A DNA stretch of 64,000 nt from Stigmatella erecta (GTDB lineage Bacteria; Myxococcota; Myxococcia; Myxococcales; Myxococcaceae): NCBI RefSeq assembly GCF_900111745.1, contig NZ_FOIJ01000012.1, positions 1 through 64,000 of the forward strand, read 5' to 3'. The translations under genes were made by a program, and so were the position numbers. Below the pieces are notes generated by a model. It did no database searches. It was not told where the DNA came from and saw nothing but the letters and a program-made list of their open reading frames with translations. Below are positions 45,891-56,763 of this stretch, in pieces (position 1 is the first letter of the stretch; each line of letters starts with the position of its first letter).

Positions 45891-47073
45891 GCTCGATCCA
45901 GCGCTTCGTCCCGGCCGCGCGGTAGAGCGCCTCGATGAGCCGGATGTCGCGCAGGCCCATCTCGCCGGGGGTGCGCACCTCGCCGCCTTCGGCGATGACC
46001 TGGGAGAAGTGGTCGAGCTCGCCGGTGAACTGCTCGGCGCTGGACTGGGCGGTGAGCACCTCCTCGGCCTTCTCCGCGTTGCCCACCCTCAACCGGTTGT
46101 CCTGATAGGCGGTCGCGGGGTCCAACGTCGCCACCTGCTTGTCGCCCCACAGGTCGATCCGCTTCTTGTCCGCCGTGTAGCCGGAGGAGATCGTCGCGCG
46201 GGCGCCCGAGGGAAAGACCAGCTCCGCGGTGAAGATGTTTTCGATCTCGGCGAAGCGCGGGTCTCCCGGGGGCGAGAACATGGAGGCCGACACCGCGTTC
46301 GGGCTCTCGCCCAGGAACCACTGGAGCCCGTTGAGCGAGTAGATGCCGATGTCCACCAGCGAGCCGCCGCCGGCGATGGCCTTCTTCACCCGCCACTGGT
46401 CGCGGGGCTGGGAAGGATTGAGCGGGCGGTGGTGGTCCGACGAGGCGAACCAGACCTTGCCCAGCGCTCCGGCCTGGAGCATCTCGCGGGCCCGCACGTT
46501 GTGGGGCTCCCAGTGCGCCCGGTAGGCGATCATCAGCTTCCGGCCCGCGGCCTTCGCCGCGTCGATCATCCGCTGGCACTCGGCGGACGAGTGGGCCATG
46601 GGCTTCTCGCACATGACGTGCTTGCCCGCCTCCAGCGCCTTCACCGTCAGCTCGGCGTGGGAGGAGTTGGGGGTGACGATGTAGACCACCGACACGTCCC
46701 GGTCCTTGGAGAGCCGGGACAGGGTCTCGTAGGTGTAGAGGCTGGAGGCCTTCACGGCGTGGCGGCCGGCGACGGTGCGCGCCTTCTCCGCGTTGCCGGA
46801 CACCAGCGCCACCAGCTTCGAGCGGCGCGCGCGGCCCAGGGCCGGCAGCACATACTGCTGCGCGTAGTGGCCCAGCCCCACCACGGCCCAGCCCAGCCGC
46901 TGCTCCGGCGGCAGCGGCGGCTCCGTCTCGAGCTGGGGCTGGGGCCTGCCCGTGGGCCCGGGGGGAATCGGCTGCGCCCCGGCCTGGCCCGCGAGGAGCA
47001 CACTGCCCAGTCCCATGGCCGAGCGGGTCATGAACAGGCGGCGTGAGGAGGCGGAGGTCGTCTCGTCGGACAC
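45859..47073 (-). CDS. Tat-exported Gfo/Idh/MocA oxidoreductase
   Basis: This 404-residue protein begins with a twin-arginine signal (SRRLFMTRS, then a hydrophobic stretch to AGAQP), so it is exported folded with its cofactor bound. The dehydrogenase part has VVGLGHYAQQY, CEKPMAHSS and GGGSLVDIGIYSLN. It resembles periplasmic glucose-fructose oxidoreductase, in which tightly bound NADP is recycled. Substrate is inferred only by family. The GTG start has GGGAG nine bases upstream. Confidence 0.88.
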   Translation of the reverse strand: MSDETTSASSRRLFMTRSAMGLGSVLLAGQAGAQPIPPGPTGRPQPQLETEPPLPPEQRLGWAVVGLGHYAQQYVLPALGRARRSKLVALVSGNAEKARTVAGRHAVKASSLYTYETLSRLSKDRDVSVVYIVTPNSSHAELTVKALEAGKHVMCEKPMAHSSAECQRMIDAAKAAGRKLMIAYRAHWEPHNVRAREMLQAGALGKVWFASSDHHRPLNPSQPRDQWRVKKAIAGGGSLVDIGIYSLNGLQWFLGESPNAVSASMFSPPGDPRFAEIENIFTAELVFPSGARATISSGYTADKKRIDLWGDKQVATLDPATAYQDNRLRVGNAEKAEEVLTAQSSAEQFTGELDHFSQVIAEGGEVRTPGEMGLRDIRLIEALYRAAGTKRWIELNPDMTMKNG

Positions 47074-47187
47074 GGAGGGTTCTCCCGGAAAAGGGCCAGG
47101 GTTCGGCGGAGGGAGAGCAACCCACCAGTCCGTACTTGGCGATGCAACCCTCCCGTCCAGGCGCGTGGTGGATAGAGTACAGAGGGT

Positions 47188-48516
47188 TTACTGGGGCACG
47201 GGCAGCTCCAGGATCATCCGGGCGCCCCCTTCCGGGCGGTTCTCCGCCCGGAGCGTGCCCCCGAAGCGCTCGGTCATCTCGCGGGAGATGGCCAGGCCCA
47301 GGCCGGTCCCCTTGTCCTGCTCCTTGGTGGTGAAGAAGGCGTCGAAGACGTGCGGCAACACCCCGGGCAAGAACCCTGGACCATTGTCTTCCACGCGGAG
47401 GATCACCCGGCCGCCCACCCGCATGCCCTTCACCCACACGCGCCCTTCGCGCACCCGGGCCTGCTCCAGCGCGTCCCCCGCGTTCACCAGCAGGTTGAGC
47501 ACCACCTGCGCCAGCCGCCCCGAGGTGGCGAAGACCCGCAGATCCGCGGGCACCTCCACCGACAGCTGTGCCACGTGCTTGAGCCGCACCGCCGCCAGCC
47601 GCGCCGCGTCCGACACCACATCCACGAGCGCGCACTCCGTGGGCTCCTCGGTCTGCATCCGGGAGAAGCCCTTCAGGTCGGACACGATGCTCTCGATGCG
47701 CTGAAGCCCCTCGTAGGTATCCTCCAGCACGGAGTCCAGCTCCTGGTGGTCTTTCTCCTCCAGCCGCCCGCGCAGGGTCTCGCGCAGAAACTCCACGTTG
47801 GCGTGCACGAAGGACAGGGGGCTGTTGATCTCGTGCATGACGTTGGCGGCCAGGCGGCCCAGCGTGGCGAGCTTCTCCGTCTGGGCCCGCTGAAGCTCGG
47901 CCAGCGCCAGCTTCTCCTGCGCCTCGCGGTGGGCCTGCTCCCAGCGCATCGCATTGAGGGCCTGCTGGGTCTTGCGGAACTGCGCCGCGCCATAGGCGCC
48001 GCAGAAGCTCATCGACGCCACCAGGCCCGCCACGGCCAGCGCGCGCATGGGATCGTGCGAGACGAACAGCAGCAGGTACAGCGCCCCCAGGGAGCACGTG
48101 AGCCCCGAATAGATGATGGGCCGCGCGTCCCGGGGCTGCACGAGCGCCAGGACCAGCGGCAGCGCCGGGGTCAGATAAATGAACGGGTTGGAGGGCCCCC
48201 CGAGCAGGTACGTGAGCCACAGGAAGCACACGCCGCAGCAGACGCTGTTCAGGGCCGTCAGCACCGCCTCGCCCCCCTCGCCCACCTTCTCCCGCGCCCA
48301 GAGGTAGAGCAGGATCTCCAGGGCCCAGCCCACCCGCACCAGCAGCGAGGGCAGGTAGAAGCCGCGCAGGAACAGCACATCCAGCGCGTAGAACAACACG
48401 ATGCACAGGGCGAGCACGCCACCAATCCGCAAGGACTGTGCCTGCGTCGGGCGCTCGGTGCGCGGCAGCACCATCTCCAGACGTCCCATCGCGCCTGGCT
48501 CCAGGGATCCAACCAT
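47188..48516 (-). CDS. Membrane sensor histidine kinase
   Basis: This kinase of about 442 residues has an N-terminal block of roughly six membrane helices (residues 30-185), a short coiled coil, the H-box (ANVMHEINSPLSF) and an HATPase domain with VLNLLVNAGDAL, VEDNGPGF and GTGLGLAISREM. The membrane part is probably the sensor. No response regulator lies next to it. ATG 48516 or ATG 48489 could be the start; neither has a strong ribosome site. Confidence 0.87.
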   Translation of the reverse strand: MVGSLEPGAMGRLEMVLPRTERPTQAQSLRIGGVLALCIVLFYALDVLFLRGFYLPSLLVRVGWALEILLYLWAREKVGEGGEAVLTALNSVCCGVCFLWLTYLLGGPSNPFIYLTPALPLVLALVQPRDARPIIYSGLTCSLGALYLLLFVSHDPMRALAVAGLVASMSFCGAYGAAQFRKTQQALNAMRWEQAHREAQEKLALAELQRAQTEKLATLGRLAANVMHEINSPLSFVHANVEFLRETLRGRLEEKDHQELDSVLEDTYEGLQRIESIVSDLKGFSRMQTEEPTECALVDVVSDAARLAAVRLKHVAQLSVEVPADLRVFATSGRLAQVVLNLLVNAGDALEQARVREGRVWVKGMRVGGRVILRVEDNGPGFLPGVLPHVFDAFFTTKEQDKGTGLGLAISREMTERFGGTLRAENRPEGGARMILELPVPQ

Positions 48517-48757
48517 GATGGGGACAGCCTTGACCGAAGCGGCGGGTGGATCACGCCCTTCCTGGATTTTTCCACCATCAAGCGTACGGTGACTGACTTT
48601 TCGCCCCTCGGCCCCGCGCATGGAAATGAGTGCCTGCCTGGCAGGCAGCCCAGGAGCGGAGCCGAGGGCGCCGGACGGCCCGCGTGCTTGTCTCCACCCA
48701 GCGGGGCCCCAGATTTCCGGAAGAAGAACTCCGGCCTTTCACCTCATGGAGACTCTC

Positions 48758-49264
48758 ATGAAGCTTCGTCTGATGGCGGCGATCGCCGCCCTGTCGCTGT
48801 ACGGCTGCGCCAGCCAGTCCTCGAACACGCGTGAAGCGTCGGCCCCCGAGGCCGGTGCCGTGGGCGGCTCGGGCAGCATGGATTCCTCCGTCGACTCCTC
48901 GAGCAGCGATTTCAGCTCCAGCGAGGAGAGCCTGACGCCCGGTGAGGCGAGCAACGTCACCACCCTGGAGGAGCGTGACCGCAAGGACGCGCCCACCGTC
49001 TACGAGGGCGAGGCCACCGGCGGCAGCGGCAGCGGCAGCGAGACGGTGAAGACCGATGACGGCCAGAAGTGGGATGTGCAGCAGAACAACGGCCTGGATC
49101 TCGGCACGAACCAGTCGGCCTCCGAGGGCGCCGTGAACCAGAACGACAAGGGCACGGGCGGCTCCGGCAGCGAGAGTGGCTCCGGCAAGAGCGAGGTCAT
49201 CGAGGATCCGACCATCAACAAGAGTGATGTATCCATCCCCACGACCGAATCCACCAACAAGTAG
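48758..49264 (+). CDS. Serine/glycine-rich lipoprotein
   Basis: This 168-residue protein has a lipoprotein signal (MKLRLMAAIAALSLYGC). The mature part is acidic and low in complexity, with serine runs and repeated GGSGS or GSGSE units, probably disordered. GGAG lies about six bases before the ATG at 48758. No family recognised. It is divergent from the histidine kinase gene by about 240 bases. Confidence 0.65.
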   Translation: MKLRLMAAIAALSLYGCASQSSNTREASAPEAGAVGGSGSMDSSVDSSSSDFSSSEESLTPGEASNVTTLEERDRKDAPTVYEGEATGGSGSGSETVKTDDGQKWDVQQNNGLDLGTNQSASEGAVNQNDKGTGGSGSESGSGKSEVIEDPTINKSDVSIPTTESTNK

Positions 49265-49412
49265 TCCCGGCCCATGGCCGATGGCCTTCCGGTGATGCCC
49301 CCCTCCTGGGCTCACCGGGAGGACGGCCGGGGCGCAGCCTTGCTGCCCCAGGCCGGGAGTGAACGTATCCGCAGGAGTGCCTCGGGGCGGAGAGGGAACA
49401 GTCCCCTCCTCG

Positions 49413-50495
49413 TCAGGCTACGCGCACGGAGAGCTTCCCCACCGTCCTGCCCCCCTCGCTGGCCTGGTGCGCCTCGGCGATCTGCTCGAGGTCAAAGGCA
49501 GCCGCCGGGTGGGCGGACACCTTGCCCTCCTCCATCCACCGGGCAATGACTGGCAGACCGGAGTGCGAGGGCAGCCCTCCGAGCAGTCCGGGAATGAGGT
49601 GGTAGCGGCCACTCCTGTGGCGGCGGACGAGCTTCAGCAACAGCGGGGGGACACCCAGGGGGCTGACATCCTCCCCCGGACGTCCCGGACGCGATGGCGG
49701 CAAGGCCGCGGTGACAAACTGCCCATTGGGCGCGAGCAGCTTGGGCGCCACCTCGGTCCAGTAGGCCTCGACACCGATGGTGTCGAAGATCAAATCGAAG
49801 CGGCCCGCCCAGTCCGGATGGCTGGAGACGATGGCCTCGGGTGGCGTGCGGTCGTAGGAAATCACCTCGTGGGCACCGCAGCCGCGGACGAAGTCCGCGT
49901 TGCGGGAACTGCAGACCCCCACCACGCACGCGGCCCCGAGGCCCCGGCGCGCCATCTGGACGGCGAGGTGGCCAACGCCTCCGGAGGCCCCCACCACCAG
50001 GATGCGCGCCTGGGGCGAAGGGGTCTGCAACCGGCCGTACTTCACGAGGCCCGAGTAAGCGACCAGGCCCGCGAACGGCACGAGCGCCGCCTGCTCATGC
50101 GAGATGCCCTTGGGCTTGCGCACCACCGCGGTGCGGCCATCCGAGGGCCGCACGAGCACATATTGCGCATACGTCCCATGCAAGGGCATTGCCCCCATGA
50201 CCTCGTCGCCCACTTGGAAGCCTTGGATGTCGCGGCCCACCCTGGCAACGGTCCCTGAGAAGTCGAACCCCAGGATCATGGGCTGCCCCAGCAGGCGGCG
50301 CCAGACGAGGGGCGGCAGCCCCATGCCTTGACGCATCTTCCACTCCAGCGGGTTGATGCTGGTGGCATGGATCCGCACCAGCATTTCATCCTCACGCTTC
50401 AGGACAGGCGTGAGCACCTCGGTCACGTGCAACCGTGACGCCTCGCCAAACTCATTCAGAACCGCGGCGCGGCTCATTTGGGGAACGGAATCCAT
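49413..50495 (-). CDS. MDR/quinone-oxidoreductase-type NADPH dehydrogenase
   Basis: This protein of about 360 residues belongs to the medium-chain dehydrogenase family of quinone-oxidoreductase type. It has an N-terminal GroES-like domain (SINPLEWKMRQG, LGFDFSGTVARVG) and an NADPH-binding Rossmann domain with VVGASGGVGHLAVQMAR. No structural zinc cysteines are visible. The start is taken as ATG 50495 (GGAG 12 bases upstream). It is divergent from the AurF-like gene. Confidence 0.9.
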   Translation of the reverse strand: MDSVPQMSRAAVLNEFGEASRLHVTEVLTPVLKREDEMLVRIHATSINPLEWKMRQGMGLPPLVWRRLLGQPMILGFDFSGTVARVGRDIQGFQVGDEVMGAMPLHGTYAQYVLVRPSDGRTAVVRKPKGISHEQAALVPFAGLVAYSGLVKYGRLQTPSPQARILVVGASGGVGHLAVQMARRGLGAACVVGVCSSRNADFVRGCGAHEVISYDRTPPEAIVSSHPDWAGRFDLIFDTIGVEAYWTEVAPKLLAPNGQFVTAALPPSRPGRPGEDVSPLGVPPLLLKLVRRHRSGRYHLIPGLLGGLPSHSGLPVIARWMEEGKVSAHPAAAFDLEQIAEAHQASEGGRTVGKLSVRVA

Positions 50496-50665
50496 GCGTC
50501 CAAACACTCCTGAGGGCATCCCCACCGCGAGGGTGGAAGGAAGGACGGCAGGTGTCCCCTAGAACGAGAAGGCCTGCCGCATTAGCGAGGGCAGGCACTT
50601 CCCAGATTGTCCGGTTGAGGATATTTTCCTGTTTTTACAAGAAGTTCCCATATTGGAGGGACGCC

Positions 50666-51628
50666 GTGACCCAGACCGATTCCCGTGTCCACCTGAAGGA
50701 CTACAAGACCAAGGAACTCCAGTGGGACAAGTTTGCCACCGCGCGCAGCATTCCCCGGCGCATGCTCCCCGAGGGTCCCCTGACCGGGCAGATGTGCCCC
50801 ACCGCGAGGCAGCCCCTCTATCACCACCCACTGATGCAGGCGGTGGGCCAGGAGGCGCTGGATCACCTGCTCATCCACACGACTTACAAATACATGAGCG
50901 ACATCTCCCATGTGGAGATGGACACGGTCAATCAGATCTCCCTGAAGATCGTCAACAACACGCTGCCGTTCTCCTTCTCGGAAGACATTCAGCACGATGC
51001 GCTGGCGATCATCGTGGATGAGTCCTACCACGCCTACGTGGCGCGGGACTTCATGCGGCAAGTCATTGAGCGCAGCGGCGTGAAGCCCGTGACCATGCCG
51101 GTGAAGACCGTGCTCTCGGAAGCCATTGCCCATGGCAAGAGCGTGCTGCCCGAGAACCTCCACGAGGTTTTCGAGCTGGTGGGCGTGTGCGTGGGAGAGA
51201 ACACGCTGACCAAGGAACTGCTTCACCTGACCGGTGATCGCTCCATGAACCCCGTGGTCCATCAGGTGATCGAAGACCATGTCCGCGACGAGAGCCGGCA
51301 TGCCGTCTTCTTCACGCACATCCTCAAGCTCATGTGGAGCGCGCTGGACGAGCCGTCCCGGAGCGCCATCGGTCCGCTCCTGCCCGAGTTCATCCTCAAC
51401 TACTTCAAGCCGGATCCTCAGTACGAGCGCGACGTCCTGCGGTCCCTCCAGGTGCCCGAGCACCACATCGACCGCATCCTCGGGGAGACGTTCGCGCCCA
51501 TGCCCCTGGAGGAGCTGTGGCCGCGCATTCCCATCATCGGGCACGTGATGGGCGTGCTGAAGCAGAGCGGGGTTCTGGAGAACGGCAAGACGGCCGACGC
51601 CTTCCGCCGCATCAAGCTCCTCAACTGA
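50666..51628 (+). CDS. AurF-type diiron N-oxygenase
   Basis: This 320-residue protein matches the AurF/CmlI family that oxidises aryl amines to nitro compounds with a diiron centre. The full ligand set has the family spacing: Glu84, Glu119 and His122 (VDESYHAY), Glu178, His205, Glu209 and His212 (DHVRDESRHAVFF). The GTG at 50666 is chosen because GGAGGG lies five bases upstream. It stands alone, so the substrate is unknown. Confidence 0.88.
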   Translation: MTQTDSRVHLKDYKTKELQWDKFATARSIPRRMLPEGPLTGQMCPTARQPLYHHPLMQAVGQEALDHLLIHTTYKYMSDISHVEMDTVNQISLKIVNNTLPFSFSEDIQHDALAIIVDESYHAYVARDFMRQVIERSGVKPVTMPVKTVLSEAIAHGKSVLPENLHEVFELVGVCVGENTLTKELLHLTGDRSMNPVVHQVIEDHVRDESRHAVFFTHILKLMWSALDEPSRSAIGPLLPEFILNYFKPDPQYERDVLRSLQVPEHHIDRILGETFAPMPLEELWPRIPIIGHVMGVLKQSGVLENGKTADAFRRIKLLN

Positions 51629-51666
51629 AGCCCCCGCACCGCCAGCCGGTCGCGCTGAGGCCGGGT

Positions 51667-52095
51667 TTAGAACGTGATCTCCACCGACGGCGCGCTGCGC
51701 GCCGCCGGGCCGTGGAAGACCACCTCGATGTTGTTGCCGTCCGGGTCGAGCACGAACGCCGCGTAGTAGCCCGGGTGATAGCTGCGCAGGCCCGGCGCCC
51801 CGTTGTCGCGCCCGCCCGCCGCGATCGTGGCGGCGTGGAACGCATCCACCATCGCGCGGTCGCGCGCCTGGAACGCGAGATGGTGGCGGCCGGTCAGCAC
51901 GCCTGCCGCCGCCGCGCTGCCAGCCGTCGAGACGAACAGCTCGTCGGCCCAGAACCAGTCCTCGCCCTCGCCGCCCAGCGGCACGCCCAGCACGTTGAAC
52001 ACCGCGGTGTAGAAACGGCGGCTCGCGCCGAGATCACGGACGACGAGATGGAGATGGTCGATGAGACGGCCGCGATGCAGGTGTTGCGCTTCCAT
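51667..52095 (-). CDS. VOC-family (glyoxalase-like) protein
   Basis: This 142-residue protein has the paired beta-alpha-beta-beta-beta modules of the vicinal oxygen chelate fold. Metal-ligand type residues lie in HLHLVVRDL, HHLAFQA and DPDGNNIEVVFHG. It could be a lyase, dioxygenase or resistance protein. It lies next to a gene fragment at 52128-52298. Function not assignable. Confidence 0.85.
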   Translation of the reverse strand: MEAQHLHRGRLIDHLHLVVRDLGASRRFYTAVFNVLGVPLGGEGEDWFWADELFVSTAGSAAAAGVLTGRHHLAFQARDRAMVDAFHAATIAAGGRDNGAPGLRSYHPGYYAAFVLDPDGNNIEVVFHGPAARSAPSVEITF

Positions 52096-52127
52096 GGTCG
52101 GGCTCCGGTGAGAGAGTGGCCTGCCAG

Positions 52128-52298
52128 TTATACGCGATGCGCGCCCTTCCGATTCCCGGCGAGGCTGGCTCCCAGGTGTTGGAGCGCTTCTGGAATACGC
52201 GCGGCCGGCAGGGCGCCATAGCCCAGCCCCAGGCGTGGCCGCGCCTGGGGCCCATGCCGTAGCGCGAGAGCGTGACGAGTGCCCTCACGCACAGCCCG
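52128..52298 (-). pseudogene. C-terminal remnant of a MocR/PdxR-type regulator
   Basis: Directly after the stop of the DsbA-like gene, the same frame runs on for 56 codons to a TAA at 52128. It encodes PRLGLGYGALPAARIPEALQ and a short tail. This is typical of the C terminus of GntR-aminotransferase fusions (MocR/PdxR family), where a lGfg-LP-I-EGV-rLa pattern ends the protein. There is no N-terminal part, so it is a decayed fragment left after a rearrangement. Family call is by pattern recognition. Confidence 0.55.
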
Positions 52299-52958
52299 TC
52301 AGCGGGCGAGCTCCGCGTCGATGGTCTGCGCGAAGACGCTCAGCGGCCGCGCGCCGGCGATGATCTTGCCGTTGATGAAGAAGGTGGGCGTGGCCATGAT
52401 CTTGCGGCGCTGGCCCTCCACCACCTCCATGTCCACGTAGTTGGTCCAGGTGCTCGAATCCAGCGCGCGCCGGAAGCGCTCCACGTCCAGGTTCAGCTTG
52501 CCGGCCAGCTTCTCCAGCGAGGCCCGGTCCGGCGCTTCCTCCTGGGCGAAGAGCGCATCGTGGAACTCCCAGAACTTCCCCTGCTCGTGCGCGGCCATCG
52601 AGGCGGCGGCCGCCAGACGCGCATTCGGGTGGGTGGGCAGGGGATTGTGCCGGAAGACGACGCGCACCTTGTCCCCGTACTTCTCACGCAGCTCCTTGAG
52701 CGTGTCCGCCCCCCGGGCGCAGAACGAACATTCGAAGTCAGACCACACCTCCACGGTCACCTTCGCGTCCGCGCGCCCCTGGGAAGGAGCCTCCGTGCGC
52801 GGTGTGGCGGGAATGGCATTCTTCTCGATGGCCTCGGCGCGAGGACGGTCCTTGCATTCGTCGGGAGGATTCGAGGAGGACGGCGAGCCAGCGACGGCGA
52901 GCGAGGACAGCCCCAGCAGCGCGGTGGCAACCGCGCCGGCGGACAAGAACAACTTCAT
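52299..52958 (-). CDS. DsbA-family thioredoxin-like protein
   Basis: This 219-residue periplasmic protein has a signal peptide (residues 1-23) and a DsbA-like domain with active-site CSFC in DFECSFCARG, a helical insert and the cis-proline loop MATPTFFING. It probably makes or moves disulfides in exported proteins. The ATG at 52958 has AGAGG six bases upstream. Confidence 0.9.
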   Translation of the reverse strand: MKLFLSAGAVATALLGLSSLAVAGSPSSSNPPDECKDRPRAEAIEKNAIPATPRTEAPSQGRADAKVTVEVWSDFECSFCARGADTLKELREKYGDKVRVVFRHNPLPTHPNARLAAAASMAAHEQGKFWEFHDALFAQEEAPDRASLEKLAGKLNLDVERFRRALDSSTWTNYVDMEVVEGQRRKIMATPTFFINGKIIAGARPLSVFAQTIDAELAR

Positions 52959-53149
52959 GATCAACCTCTGGCGTGAAATGAGAGACGCGGCTCCAGGGCT
53001 GGAGCCAGCGGCGCGGTTTCGTTTTCGCCGCGCCCCCAGAAGTGTCACGAGGCGCGCGCGGGTTTCAGCATGCCGTCAGGATTTTTCTCCAGCCTTGGCG
53101 GCGCCCAACGCCCGTGGAAGCTTGCGCCTCACTGTTAAGCACTCCTTAA

Positions 53150-54637
<1,488 letters not shown>

Positions 54638-54667
54638 GAGAACCGGTCAAGAACCCCAGGAGCAACC

Positions 54668-55738
54668 GTGAAGAGCGAGCTGACGAACGAGAAGCCAGGA
54701 AGCGATCCGAGTTCTCATGAGACCGCAGGCCTGAGCCGGCGGCGTTTCATGGCGACGGCCACCTTGGCCGCTGCCGGAGCAGGTGCCTCAGGACAGCAGC
54801 GCCTAGTCCTCCGCAGAGCCGAGGCATATGAAAGGACGGCAATGAAACTGCTCGCTACGGCCGCAATGTCGCTTTCTCTCCTCGCTTCGGCATGCGCCCA
54901 CACGAACCCGGCAAGGCCCCCCTCGGGGCCGGATGCCCCCTCAGCCGCTTCAAGCGGAGGTACAGAGACCTTGCAGATCGCGCGAAGCGGCTCGCAAGCC
55001 TCTCGCAAGGGACCCGCCGAATACTTCACTGGGGCCGTGCGAGTCGATCCTCTGTTCCAGGCGAACGCTCCCTCACGCACCGCTGGCGCCTATGTCACGT
55101 TCGAACCCGGCGCCCGTTCCGCCTGGCACACCCATCCGCTGGGTCAGGTCCTGGTCGTGACAGCGGGCTCTGGCCGGGTGCAGCGTTGGGGCGATCCGGT
55201 CGAGCAGATCCAGCCAGGCGATGTCGTCTGGATTCCACCCGGTCAAAAGCATTGGCATGGCGCCTCGCCAGAAAGCCAGATGACCCACATGGCGATCCAG
55301 GAACAGCTGGAGGGCAAGACCGTGGACTGGATGGAAAAGGTCAGCGACGAGCAGTACGGCGCGGCAGCCATGGGTCAAGGGCCGTCATCCGCTGCGCCCG
55401 CGCGCTCCGTCCCCGGCGCGGCTGGGCAACCCACCCCGGCTCAAAGACTGATTGGTGACGTCTCGCCCAAGCTGGTCGAGCTCACCGACAACGTGCTCTT
55501 CGGTGATGTCTGGGAACGTCCGGAGCTTTCCAAAAGGGATCGCAGCCTGGCGACCGTCAGCGCGCTGATCGCGATGAACCGTCCTGACCAGCTTCGGTCC
55601 CACCTCGTCAGAGCGCGCGAAAACGGCGTGACCCGGGAGGAGTTGATCGAGGCCATCACCCACCTGGCGTTCTACGCGGGCTGGCCCAGCGCGATGACCG
55701 CGATTTCCGTGGCGAAGGACGTCTTCCAAGAGAAATGA
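54668..55738 (+). CDS. Cupin plus carboxymuconolactone decarboxylase fusion
   Basis: This 356-codon frame starts at a GTG with AGGAG five bases upstream. It first encodes a Tat signal ([15 protein letters not shown]), then a second start (ATG 54842) with its own lipoprotein signal ending ASAC. A cupin domain follows ([17 protein letters not shown], then [10 protein letters not shown]) and a carboxymuconolactone decarboxylase-like domain ([27 protein letters not shown]). The working protein may be the 298-residue lipoprotein from 54842, with the first part a leftover of another gene. Probably acts on hydroperoxides or lactones; unknown. Confidence 0.8.
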   Translation: MKSELTNEKPGSDPSSHETAGLSRRRFMATATLAAAGAGASGQQRLVLRRAEAYERTAMKLLATAAMSLSLLASACAHTNPARPPSGPDAPSAASSGGTETLQIARSGSQASRKGPAEYFTGAVRVDPLFQANAPSRTAGAYVTFEPGARSAWHTHPLGQVLVVTAGSGRVQRWGDPVEQIQPGDVVWIPPGQKHWHGASPESQMTHMAIQEQLEGKTVDWMEKVSDEQYGAAAMGQGPSSAAPARSVPGAAGQPTPAQRLIGDVSPKLVELTDNVLFGDVWERPELSKRDRSLATVSALIAMNRPDQLRSHLVRARENGVTREELIEAITHLAFYAGWPSAMTAISVAKDVFQEK

Positions 55739-55815
55739 CGCCCGGGTGAGGGCGCGTTCCCACACCCTCGAGGACGAGGGGCGCCCTCACCCCAGCGGAG
55801 CAGCGGGCGCCTCCA

Positions 55816-56661
55816 TCAGTCGATGGTCACCGAGCCGGCCTGTCCGGCGTTCGCGCCACTCTGGAACGTGATGTTGGTGGCACCCGGCGCAGGCACGCTG
55901 CTCGCGCCCCCTCCCCCTCCTCCTCCACCGCCCGCGTGCATGTCGATGTCCGCCTGTCCGCAGCCGCCGCCGCCACCGACCGTGCCGCCGCCGCCTCCTC
56001 CTCCGGCCCACCCGTGGTCGTAGATTCCGGTGGTACCGCCGCCGCCGCCAGGCCCGGCCTTGGTGCCATCGGCCGGGCGCCCGGCGCCGCCGCCCGTGTA
56101 GGACTCGGTGGGAACTGTTCCTCCCTGGCCGTAGCCGAGACCGATGTTGCCGCCTCCGCCCCCGCCGGACCCCCAGGCAGAGCCGCCGCCACCATTCCCG
56201 TCACAGCTCGTCGCCGTGAGCCCATTGCTGCCGTCGGCGCCCCCTCCGCCGTTGCCACCGTAGTAGCTTTTGCCGCCGACGCCGTTGCCTCCTCCCCCAC
56301 CGCCACCGGCGATGAGCAGGAGGGTGGACCCGAGAGAGAGCTGCGTGGCGCCGCCGCCTCCTCCTCCGAAGTGGTCGGCCTTCCCGTCGCCGCCCTGCCC
56401 CCCGCCGTTGCTGCCGGGTGCCCCCCACGGAGCCTTATTGCCCGGCGGGACACCGGGCCCGCCCGGGCCGCCGACCGTCACGGTCAGTTGCTGACCAGGC
56501 TGGACGGGGATCGTGGCCGTGACGCTGCTGCCTGCACCGCCCTGTCCGCCGGTCCCACCGCCGACGCCGCCGCCGGCACCGACGGCGGTCACGGTGATCG
56601 ACGTGGTACCCGCCGGGACGGTGTACGTGGCCGTGCCGGGTGTCGTGATTGAGAAGCCCAT
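55816..56661 (-). CDS. Glycine-rich repeat protein
   Basis: This 281-residue protein starts with a beta-sandwich-like segment (about 1-75; TATYTVPAGTTSITVTAVGA, then IPVQPGQQLTVTVGG). Long glycine runs follow (GGGGGG and GGNGGGG), broken by short hydrophobic pieces such as LLLIAGGG. It resembles glycine-rich repeat proteins of the cell surface. There is no signal peptide. GGAGG lies eight bases before the ATG. Function unknown. Confidence 0.7.
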   Translation of the reverse strand: MGFSITTPGTATYTVPAGTTSITVTAVGAGGGVGGGTGGQGGAGSSVTATIPVQPGQQLTVTVGGPGGPGVPPGNKAPWGAPGSNGGGQGGDGKADHFGGGGGGATQLSLGSTLLLIAGGGGGGGNGVGGKSYYGGNGGGGADGSNGLTATSCDGNGGGGSAWGSGGGGGGNIGLGYGQGGTVPTESYTGGGAGRPADGTKAGPGGGGGTTGIYDHGWAGGGGGGGTVGGGGGCGQADIDMHAGGGGGGGGGASSVPAPGATNITFQSGANAGQAGSVTID

Positions 56662-56763
56662 GGGTCGTTTCCTCCAGCTGCGGATGGGACTACGGGGCAA
56701 GCCCACCGGGCAATATACGCCGCCTGCTTGAAAAGACTCGCTCAGCGCGTACGAAGAAAAGCG

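Noticed and set aside
45569-48406. 945-codon minus-strand frame across the CPBP, Gfo/Idh and kinase genes
   Set aside because: Same reason: Arg/Gly-rich shadow of well-supported genes.
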